Translations under genes and position numbers: made by a program | The notes under the pieces: generated by a model | The model's input: the letters and a program-made list of their open reading frames with translations, nothing else | Databases searched by the model: none | What the model was told of the DNA's origin: nothing | In this document: positions 6,656 through 12,898 of the stretch, in pieces | How the letters are laid out: each line of letters opens with the position of its first letter | Numbering within the stretch: position 1 is the first letter of the stretch | Assembly (NCBI GenBank): GCA_041687495.1 | Contig: JAWLBR010000052.1 | Coordinates: 1-20,770, forward strand | From: JAWLBR01 sp041687495 | Lineage (GTDB): Bacteria; Bacillota; Limnochordia; DTU087; JAAYGB01 | DNA: 20,770 bases | Direction: 5' to 3'

Positions 6656-8374
6656 ATGCGAACGTACACTAGTCTGCTCTTAATTGCGGTACTCATCCTC
6701 TCGATGACAACCGCAGCCATGGGAGCAGCACCAAGAAGATTGATTCGAGAAGAGACTTTGTACAGAGCGGGACAGCAGTGGGGACCACCGACCAACTGGA
6801 ATCCGTTTTCCACCAACGCTGCTTGGCCGACCAACGCTGACCTGACTTTGTATGAGACACTGTTTGCTTACAGTTTGGTGAGCGGTGGGTTGGAACCGAT
6901 CCTGGGTGAGAGTTATGAGTGGGTTAATGCCACTACCGTGCGTCTTACTCTACAGCCCAATACACACTGGCAGGACGGCACGCCCCTAACTACTGCAGAC
7001 GTCATCTACACTTTTGGACTCGGCAAGAAATATGCTGTTACCTTTAGTCCCCTGTGGGACTTCATTACCGAGGCCAAGGAAGTTGATGACCGAACCATTG
7101 AGCTGACGCTTAACCCGGAAAACCCCAACCGCGGTATGGTGGAGAACTACCTGGGAACCATCAAAATCGTGCCTATGCACATTTGGACAGAGATTGAGCA
7201 GCGGGATGAAACGGTAACACAGGCCGAAAACAAGCAGCCCGTTGGGTCTGGTCCATACAAACTGATCTACGGCGATCCACAGCAGATTATCATTGAGCGG
7301 GACGACAACTATTGGGGCATCCCGATCTACGGCAAGCCAGCCCCCAAATACATCGTTCATCCCATTTTCAAGAGCGCCGACCCAGGCAATCTCGCCTTGG
7401 AGCGTGGGCAAGTAGACTTTTCTCAGCAGTTCGCTCCTGAGATCTGGAAAATGTGGGAAGACAAAGATCTCCCGGTTGGTACCTGGTATAGCGAGCAGCC
7501 CTACCACATGCCGGCATCAATCCCTTCCCTGTTCATTAACGTAAACAGATACCCATTGAGCATTCCTGAGGTCCGTCGGGCTTTGGCGTACTCCATCGAC
7601 TATGCCAAGATCGCTGAGACCGCCATGTCCCGCTACTCCATTCCGGTGAAGTCCAGTTTGCTCATCCCTGATGCAGCCGCTGAGAAGCAGTATTACAATG
7701 AGGCCGACGTTGCCAAATACGGATGGGAGTACAACCCAGAGAAAGCCAAGGATATTCTGGAGAATGACTTAGGAGCTACCAAGGGCAAAGACGGAATCTA
7801 TGTTCTTCCCGACGGTACCCGCCTTGGTCCATTCACCGCTGAGTGTCCCTATGGGTGGACGGACTGGATGACCAGCCTCGAGCTGGCTTCAGCCAATGCC
7901 CGAGCCGTTGGTATTGACGTTGTCACAAAGTTCCCCGACAGTCCTGTATGGAGCGAGCACCGAGACTGCGGTGACTTCGACTTACTCATGAACACCCCAG
8001 CCGGCGGACTATCTCCAGCCCACCCCTGGATCCGTTTCCGTGACGTCATGGATAGCCGCAGCGTTCCTGGTATCGGGGAGGGTACGGCTTACTGGAACTG
8101 GAATCGCTACCACAACGATCGGGTTGCCGAGTTGTTAGACACAGCGGCCGTCAGCAGTGACGAGGCCGTCTTGACTGAGGTCTACCAAGAGCTTAACCGA
8201 ATCTTTATGCAGGACGTTCCCATGATTCCTCTTGAGTACCGACCTTGGGAGTTTTATGAGTTTAACGAAACTGTTTGGACTGGCTTCCCAACTGCAGATA
8301 ACCCCACAGCTCCTCCACAGCACAACTACGCTGGGGTAAGAGTACTGTTCCAGATCAGACCCGCAAAACAATAA
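6656..8374 (+). CDS. Family-5 extracellular solute-binding protein, paralog 2
   Basis: This 572-residue protein has exactly the length of the upstream SBP and is very similar throughout (for example the shared stretches LALERGQVDFSQQFAPEIWK and MNTPAGGLSPAHPWIRFRD). The signal peptide (residues 1 to about 24, ending MGA-AP) again lacks a lipobox cysteine. The ATG at 6656 is chosen over one at 6626 because AAAGGAG (6642-6648) sits just before it and the signal peptide then starts properly. Differences cluster in the signal peptide and scattered surface positions (TEAKEVDD/SAAKVVDD, TWYSEQ/TWFDEQ). The ligand may be a variant of the paralog 1 ligand. It must share the upstream permeases, as no other channel genes are adjacent. 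Confidence 0.9.
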   Translation: MRTYTSLLLIAVLILSMTTAAMGAAPRRLIREETLYRAGQQWGPPTNWNPFSTNAAWPTNADLTLYETLFAYSLVSGGLEPILGESYEWVNATTVRLTLQPNTHWQDGTPLTTADVIYTFGLGKKYAVTFSPLWDFITEAKEVDDRTIELTLNPENPNRGMVENYLGTIKIVPMHIWTEIEQRDETVTQAENKQPVGSGPYKLIYGDPQQIIIERDDNYWGIPIYGKPAPKYIVHPIFKSADPGNLALERGQVDFSQQFAPEIWKMWEDKDLPVGTWYSEQPYHMPASIPSLFINVNRYPLSIPEVRRALAYSIDYAKIAETAMSRYSIPVKSSLLIPDAAAEKQYYNEADVAKYGWEYNPEKAKDILENDLGATKGKDGIYVLPDGTRLGPFTAECPYGWTDWMTSLELASANARAVGIDVVTKFPDSPVWSEHRDCGDFDLLMNTPAGGLSPAHPWIRFRDVMDSRSVPGIGEGTAYWNWNRYHNDRVAELLDTAAVSSDEAVLTEVYQELNRIFMQDVPMIPLEYRPWEFYEFNETVWTGFPTADNPTAPPQHNYAGVRVLFQIRPAKQ

Positions 8375-8390
8375 CACTTGTTAACACGCT

Positions 8391-8440
8391 AAAGCTAAAC
8401 CCCTATAGCCAAAGAGAGCCCCTCGGGGCTCTCTTTGCTT
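8391..8440 (+). repeat. 50-bp direct repeat, copy 2 (3' UTR and terminator)
   Basis: Identical over 50 bases to 6445-6494, and preceded by the same TTAACACGCT (8381-8390) without the seven-base insertion of copy 1. It lies just after the stop of SBP paralog 2. Confidence 0.95.
8411..8436 (+). terminator. Intrinsic terminator after SBP paralog 2
   Basis: Same AAAGAGAGCCC/GGGCTCTCTTT hairpin as after paralog 1, followed by GCTTTTC. Read-through or a separate promoter in 8441-8575 is needed for the kinase gene. A TTGAAA at 8496-8501 is the only -35-like string I noticed there, with no good -10. Confidence 0.9.
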
Positions 8441-8575
8441 TTCACAACACTCTCTTTAAGAAAAGCAACTCTGCCAACACAGAGGGTTTTTGTTCTTGAA
8501 ACTGAATATACACCCCGAGACACAAAAAGCCACTTATTTAAGTACTCCCTGATGTTTTTGGCTGGAGGTGAGTAT

Positions 8576-9577
8576 ATGGAATATGTCGTTGGAGTTGATG
8601 CCGGAGGAAGCTCCACCAAAGCGCTCTTGGCTGCTGCAGATGGAGAGATCGTACAATATGCCCAGTCGGATGCCGCCAACCTCCAGAGAATTGGAGCCGC
8701 TGGCCTTACCGACCGGGTCGCTAGACTAGTGAATCAGATGACACATCTTCTCCCGCCGGGAGCCTGTCTCGCCCGGCTGGAGATCGGTGCAGCTGGGTTA
8801 GACCGCCAAGCAGAACGGGAAGAGCTCCTATCGCACTTGCAGGCGGCGGGACTGGCATCCAGCTATGGGCTGCAGTCAGACTCCTTGATTGCCCTGTACG
8901 GGGGTACACTGGGTGAACCCGGACTCATCGTTATCGCCGGGACGGGCTCGATTGTCGACGGTATAGATGGAGGAGGTCGAAGACACCGGGTAGGCGGTTG
9001 GGGACACCTAATGGGAGACGAAGGTAGTGGGTACTACATCGGCCGCAGGGCTCTCCAAGCTGCAGTTCGAGCCGCTGATAGTCGGGGCCCAGCCACTTCC
9101 CTTGTCTCTCGAGTCCTTGAACACTTCGGTGCCTCACAGCCACAAGACTTGATTCCGGCGGTCTACCGCCCCCTGCTGCAGCCTAACCAGGTTGCGAAAT
9201 TAGCTCGCCTCGTGGGTACAGAGGCTGCAGCCGGTGACAGTGTCGCACTTCAGATCATCTCTGAAGCCGCCTACGAATTGGCTCTAGCGGCGGCGACCGT
9301 AGCTGGCAAACTAGGCGAGGATCCGCAGTCTCTGCTGGCCTTCGCCGCTGGAGGACTGTTTAATCTAGGCAGTCTGCTGTTTGAGCCACTTCAGGCCAAC
9401 CTGGAGAAAATGCTCCCCGGTCTGCTCCTGCGGCCCCTCCCCTATCCCCCCGTGGTTGGGGCAACCTTGTTGGCCCTTAGTCGAGCCGGTGGGCTCACCA
9501 CTGCAGTCTTGACCAACGTTCAACGTCGCACCGCGGAACTACAGCTGGTCTGCGGCGATGCTGCGACCATACAGTGA
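8576..9577 (+). CDS. BadF/BadG-family sugar kinase, probable N-acetylglucosamine/N-acetylmuramic acid kinase (MurK-like)
   Basis: This 333-residue cytoplasmic kinase of the ASKHA fold phosphorylates an incoming amino sugar. It has the phosphate-1 motif GVDAGGSSTKALL at residues 6-18, a GAAGLDR motif, the phosphate-2 motif VIAGTGSIVDG with GGWGHLMGDEGSGYYIGRRA after it, and the adenosine-side FAAGGLF. This pattern fits eukaryotic NAGK, Clostridium MurK and Vibrio GlcN kinase GspK. Adjacency to murQ favours MurNAc and/or GlcNAc as substrate. The ATG at 8576 is supported by GGAGGTG (8564-8570); in-frame codons upstream run through the terminator and are not expected to be translated. Thirteen bases separate its stop from murQ, so the two are co-expressed. 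Confidence 0.85.
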   Translation: MEYVVGVDAGGSSTKALLAAADGEIVQYAQSDAANLQRIGAAGLTDRVARLVNQMTHLLPPGACLARLEIGAAGLDRQAEREELLSHLQAAGLASSYGLQSDSLIALYGGTLGEPGLIVIAGTGSIVDGIDGGGRRHRVGGWGHLMGDEGSGYYIGRRALQAAVRAADSRGPATSLVSRVLEHFGASQPQDLIPAVYRPLLQPNQVAKLARLVGTEAAAGDSVALQIISEAAYELALAAATVAGKLGEDPQSLLAFAAGGLFNLGSLLFEPLQANLEKMLPGLLLRPLPYPPVVGATLLALSRAGGLTTAVLTNVQRRTAELQLVCGDAATIQ

Positions 9578-9589
9578 GGAGGACCGAAA

Positions 9590-10525
9590 TTGTCACACGA
9601 CTCATTTGAAGCTGCCGCCAATCAGATCCAAGAAATAGGCGGACTGCTGACTGAGACCCGCTCGAAGTACCACGATCTTGACACCCTATCCACTCGTGAG
9701 ATCCTGGCGCTGATCAACAGTGAGGATCAAACTGTACCCCTTGCTGTCGCCAAGGAAATCGACAATATTGCCGCTGCCGTTGAACTGATTCTGGCTAGTT
9801 TTGAGCGCGGCGGACATCTGTACTATGCTGGCTGTGGGACTAGCGGCAGGCTAGGGGTCTTGGATGCTTCGGAGTGTCCCCCCACTTTTGGGGTAGGGGC
9901 TGACCTTGTCCAGGGGATTATCGCCGGCGGCGAACGGGCGCTGCGCACCGCCGTTGAGGGTGTGGAGGACAGCGCTGCCCAGGGACAAGCCGATCTCGAG
10001 GAGGCAGGCCTAACCGCTAAGGATGTGGTCGTGGGGTTAGCTGCCAGCGGACGCACTCCGTATGTGATGGGAGCTCTACAATATGCCGTAGGTTTGGGGG
10101 CCAAGACTGCGGCAGTCTCGTGCACCCCTGACAGCCAGATCGGACAGATTGCCCACGTCGCCATCACTCCCCTGGTAGGGCCAGAGGTATTGACTGGCTC
10201 CACCCGAATGAAGGCGGGAACCGCGCAAAAGCTGGTACTCAACATGCTCACTACTACCGCGATGGTTCGCTGGGGCAAAGCTTACAGCAACCTCATGGTG
10301 GATCTGCAACCCAGCAATGCGAAACTAATCAACCGATCATATCGGATCATTTCCTTGGCTGCGGGCTGCACCCTTCCTGAGGCCAGAGCAGCTTTTCTCG
10401 CTGCTGACAAGCACCCCAAGACAGCTATCGTAATGCTACTCACAGGCTGTAATAAGGAAGATGCTCAAGCCCTACTGGCGCAATCCGGAGGATTCGTGCG
10501 CAAAGCGGTGGAGCTACACCGCTAA
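9590..10525 (+). CDS. murQ: N-acetylmuramic acid 6-phosphate etherase
   Basis: This 311-residue enzyme cleaves the lactyl ether of MurNAc-6-phosphate, giving GlcNAc-6-phosphate and D-lactate, a step of peptidoglycan sugar recovery in the cytoplasm. The SIS domain carries the family hallmarks GCGTSGRLGVLDASECPPTFG (in two overlapping parts, about residues 81-101), IIAGGERALRTAVEGVEDS, VVGLAASGRTPYV and the very conserved GPEVLTGSTRMKAGTAQKL. E95 and E126 align with the catalytic pair known from E. coli (E83, E114) by spacing. The C-terminal small helical domain (about residues 255-305) is intact, so the protein is full length. It starts with TTG at 9590, seven bases after GAGGAGG. It is the last gene of the salvage locus. 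Confidence 0.96.
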   Translation: MSHDSFEAAANQIQEIGGLLTETRSKYHDLDTLSTREILALINSEDQTVPLAVAKEIDNIAAAVELILASFERGGHLYYAGCGTSGRLGVLDASECPPTFGVGADLVQGIIAGGERALRTAVEGVEDSAAQGQADLEEAGLTAKDVVVGLAASGRTPYVMGALQYAVGLGAKTAAVSCTPDSQIGQIAHVAITPLVGPEVLTGSTRMKAGTAQKLVLNMLTTTAMVRWGKAYSNLMVDLQPSNAKLINRSYRIISLAAGCTLPEARAAFLAADKHPKTAIVMLLTGCNKEDAQALLAQSGGFVRKAVELHR

Positions 10526-10552
10526 TCACGGTATTCCACTCGACCGATGGAC

Positions 10553-10616
10553 ATCCAGTTGTGAACTGGATTAGGGTCATCAGCCCGCGGCCAGTTCACA
10601 ACTGATTCTAATCCAG
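10553..10616. terminator. Nested inverted repeats between convergent murQ and LysM-ferritin genes
   Basis: CAGTTGTGAACTGG (10556-10569) and CCAGTTCACAACTG (10591-10604) form a perfect 14-bp stem with a 21-base loop. Two alternatives compete with it: the left arm is itself a palindrome (ATCCAGTT/AACTGGAT, 10553-10571), and CTGGATTAG (10566-10574) pairs perfectly with CTAATCCAG (10608-10616). It lies in the 97-base gap between two converging genes, so a bidirectional terminator is the simplest reading. There is no strong T-run on either side. Confidence 0.6.
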
Positions 10617-10622
10617 CTGCTT

Positions 10623-11321
10623 TTAGTCCAGCAGCCCTGCTTCCAGATCCGCCAGAGCTTCGCTGAACAACCTGAGATGCAGCTCTTCATCGCGGATAAT
10701 GCGGGCTAGTACTGACCTGATGTACGGGTCTCTAATCATTGCCATGTGGGCCCGATAGGCAGCAATGGCGGCCTTCTCAGCCTCGATGTCAGCCTCCAGC
10801 TGGGCAACAGGGTCTCGGGGGAAGTACTCGACTACATCAGCCCGCCAATATCGACACCTTCCATCCCAGTACTGAGGATCTCCCCCGAGCTCTTTGATGA
10901 TTTCCCCTAGCATCTCCAGGTGATACATTTCCACGATGGAGACCTTCACTTCTAGATCGGCGATGGATTCGTACTTTTCTTCCATGTCTATGTGGTGATA
11001 GATGTACTGGTTAATGGCCGTGAACTCACTGACGACCCCCGCGTAGTCCTCCTGTAGCAACTCTGCGTAACCTAGATTGCGTCCTTGCACCTCGCCTTCC
11101 GGCCAGGGTTCATCAGCTTGCGGTAGGTGGGGGCGGAGATATTGGTGGAGATCCTCGTCATCCCCGTTGCGCTCCCCTTTCCCAACACTGATAATCAAGC
11201 CTGGCGGCAGGTCTCTTAGGTTCCTCAGCCCAGGGTTAAGCCGCAGGAGTTGAACGGGAGTGAGGCCAAATTGCTCAGCCAACGCATCCAGTGTGTCACC
11301 TTCGGAAACAAGATACAACAT
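10623..11321 (-). CDS. LysM domain fused to a ferritin-like di-iron/manganese domain
   Basis: This protein has 232 residues. Residues 1-46 are a LysM domain (MLYLVSEGDTLDALAEQFGL, then LLRLNPGLRN and PPGLIISV), which binds N-acetylglucosamine polymers. After a charged linker, residues 82-230 form a four-helix ferritin-like domain with E99, E131xxH134, E182 and E212xxH215, a complete carboxylate-bridged two-metal site. No signal peptide is present. Such signal-less LysM proteins are known in spore coats, which may be its place, but cytoplasmic storage or peroxide/oxygen scavenging is equally possible. The ATG at 11321 follows GGGAGGT by six bases; a TTG five codons earlier lies inside that site. 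The gene is third in line after ccdA and the thioredoxin. Its ribosome binding site is locked in a hairpin (11327-11381). Confidence 0.85.
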   Translation of the reverse strand: MLYLVSEGDTLDALAEQFGLTPVQLLRLNPGLRNLRDLPPGLIISVGKGERNGDDEDLHQYLRPHLPQADEPWPEGEVQGRNLGYAELLQEDYAGVVSEFTAINQYIYHHIDMEEKYESIADLEVKVSIVEMYHLEMLGEIIKELGGDPQYWDGRCRYWRADVVEYFPRDPVAQLEADIEAEKAAIAAYRAHMAMIRDPYIRSVLARIIRDEELHLRLFSEALADLEAGLLD

Positions 11322-11326
11322 AGTAA

Positions 11327-11381
11327 GACCTCCCAAGGATCATCTCGGCATCCTTTCCCTATGCCGTATGCTTGGGAGGTC
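11327..11381 (-). promoter_or_regulatory. Hairpin sequestering the ribosome binding site of the LysM-ferritin gene
   Basis: On the minus strand GACCTCCCAAG (11381-11371) pairs perfectly over 11 bases with CTTGGGAGGTC (11337-11327), which contains the GGGAGGT ribosome binding site. An inner CGGCAT/ATGCCG six-bp stem (11366-11361 and 11351-11346) extends the structure. The upstream arm copies the anti-Shine-Dalgarno sequence. Translation should be off unless the hairpin is opened. It could also serve as a 3' end for the upstream thioredoxin message, though no T-run follows. Confidence 0.65.
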
Positions 11382-11428
11382 CAAACTAGACCAACAATCT
11401 TCTCTTTAACCGCAGCGACCAACGATTC

Positions 11429-11950
11429 CTAAGGCCTTGCCTCTTCCAACAGAGTTTCAAGCTGCTTGGCGGTTAACACGCCGATGTGTTTCCCTGTAAC
11501 AACTCCATCCGGACCGATGACGAAGCTGGTGGGAATGGCCCGCACCAGGTAACCCGAGGCCACCCTGGCCGACCCATCCAAAGCAACGGGAAACGTATAC
11601 CCGTTGGCCTCCACAAACTCCGCTACCTTTGCCTTGGCCTCTTGGATATTCACGGCTATGAACGCCACGTCAGAGTCCTTCCCCTCCCAAACACTTTGAA
11701 TCGCTGGCATCTCACTGCGGCACGGAGGGCACCAAGTGGCCCAAAAATTAAGGAACACCCTCTTTCCCTTGAGTTCGGACAAAACTATGGTGCCACCGTC
11801 CGCCGTTGGCAGCGTAAAATCTGGGGCTAAATACCCTACTTCCGGCCTTTCGGCAACCGGCTTGGCAAGAGCACCGACGGCAATCATCGCTAGAGCTGTG
11901 CTAATAGCCAAGACCAGGAAGAAAAACCTGGCTCCTGAGCATTTCCTCAT
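11429..11950 (-). CDS. TlpA/ResA-type membrane-anchored thiol-disulfide oxidoreductase
   Basis: This 173-residue protein has an N-terminal uncleaved or cleavable membrane segment (residues 9-29), then a thioredoxin fold of the AhpC/TSA-Redoxin type: VGYLAPDFTLPTADG, LNFWATWCPPCRSEMPAI with the active pair C74/C77, and the cis-proline loop AIPTSFVIGPDG (P140). Such proteins reduce disulfides outside the membrane, for example in cytochrome c maturation or in sporulation, and receive electrons from CcdA. CcdA is encoded directly upstream (gap 47 bases). The ATG at 11950 is preferred because GGAGG lies about nine bases upstream and the membrane segment then starts at the N terminus. No cytochrome c genes are in the window. 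Confidence 0.9.
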   Translation of the reverse strand: MRKCSGARFFFLVLAISTALAMIAVGALAKPVAERPEVGYLAPDFTLPTADGGTIVLSELKGKRVFLNFWATWCPPCRSEMPAIQSVWEGKDSDVAFIAVNIQEAKAKVAEFVEANGYTFPVALDGSARVASGYLVRAIPTSFVIGPDGVVTGKHIGVLTAKQLETLLEEARP

Positions 11951-11980
11951 CTCCACATACCTCCATCCCTCAGATATTTC

Positions 11981-12000
11981 TGTCTTGCTATGTCTTGCTA
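11981..12000 (-). repeat. Perfect tandem 10-bp repeat at the end of ccdA
   Basis: TGTCTTGCTA occurs twice in a row (11981-11990 and 11991-12000). The right copy contains the ccdA stop codon on the minus strand. It is probably a small slippage duplication. Confidence 0.8.
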
Positions 12001-12720
12001 CCATCCCCACTGCAACCACCCGGCCAACCAAGCAAAGGAGTTAAAGTAGATCATTGCTCCAAGAACTACTAAGAGCAGCCCGGCACCTATTGAGATGGCC
12101 TGCAGGTACTTGGTCAATCTCTTTAGAACTGGGAGTAACGATCCAAAGAAAGCCGCTGACAGCAGGAAAGGCAGCGCCAGGCCCAGGGAGTACGCTCCCA
12201 ACAGCAGACCTCCGTACCAAACACTACCGCTAGACCCAGCCACCATCAAGATACTAGCCAAGATCGGACCGATGCACGGTGTCCACCCAGCAGAAAACGC
12301 TACCCCAAAGACAAAGGCCGATCCTAGTCCGGGGTTCAGCTTGCGAACGTGAGCCCGCTTCTCTCGATACAAGGCCCCGATCCGCAGCACACCCATAGTG
12401 TGCAGTCCCATCACCACAATGACTACGCCACTAATCTTGCGCAATATTACCTGGTTGCGCAGTAAGAACTGTCCAATGGCACTGGCAGATAGTCCAAAAA
12501 GCACAAAGACAAGAGAGAAACCAAGGACAAATCCTAGAGCATTGATGACGAGTTTTCGCCGGGTCCGGGACTGAATGGCTTCACCCTCACCGATTTCACT
12601 GATCGACACACCTGCAAGGTAGGCCAAATAGGTAGGGATCAGTGGTAGCACGCAAGGGGACACAAAAGAGGCCAACCCGGCCAGCAGGGCTACAATTGCG
12701 TTAACATCAGTTCCTGACAT
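11998..12720 (-). CDS. ccdA: Cytochrome c biogenesis / thiol transport protein CcdA
   Basis: This 240-residue, six-helix membrane protein passes electrons from cytoplasmic thioredoxin to extracytoplasmic thiol proteins. The two redox cysteines are present in their usual places: C23 in FVSPCVLPLIP of the first helix and C149 in GWTPCIGPIL of the fourth. The length equals that of short CcdA proteins (no periplasmic DsbD domains). The ATG at 12720 is supported by GGAGGG (12733-12728 on the minus strand) seven bases before it. It leads a three-gene minus-strand set with the TlpA-like protein (its likely partner) and the LysM-ferritin protein. Confidence 0.93.
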   Translation of the reverse strand: MSGTDVNAIVALLAGLASFVSPCVLPLIPTYLAYLAGVSISEIGEGEAIQSRTRRKLVINALGFVLGFSLVFVLFGLSASAIGQFLLRNQVILRKISGVVIVVMGLHTMGVLRIGALYREKRAHVRKLNPGLGSAFVFGVAFSAGWTPCIGPILASILMVAGSSGSVWYGGLLLGAYSLGLALPFLLSAAFFGSLLPVLKRLTKYLQAISIGAGLLLVVLGAMIYFNSFAWLAGWLQWGW

Positions 12721-12898
12721 GGTCTTCCCTCCGATGAACAATTTGGCTGGACGATAACCCAGTACTCAGTTGACAACTACCATGCCTGCACACCAGATAG
12801 GCATGAGATCGGAGCTCACTCAATACAATTGATATGTCAGATCAGCGCTTAGTCCTGTTGGCATAGTCTGGAATCAAAGAGTGCAGGAGAGATGGATT
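12721..12898. promoter_or_regulatory. Divergent promoter region between ccdA and the L,D-transpeptidase gene
   Basis: These 178 bases must carry promoters for both directions. A perfect TTGACA stands at 12770-12775 on the plus strand, but no good -10 box follows at normal spacing. A 7-bp inverted repeat CATGCCT/AGGCATG (12781-12787, 12799-12805) lies just after it and could be an operator. No firm assignment is possible. Confidence 0.3.

Noticed and set aside
8435..8575. N-terminal extension of the kinase up to an ATG at 8435
   Set aside because: The extension begins inside a terminator hairpin. The ATG at 8576 has an ideal ribosome binding site and begins directly with the conserved EYVVGVDAGG.
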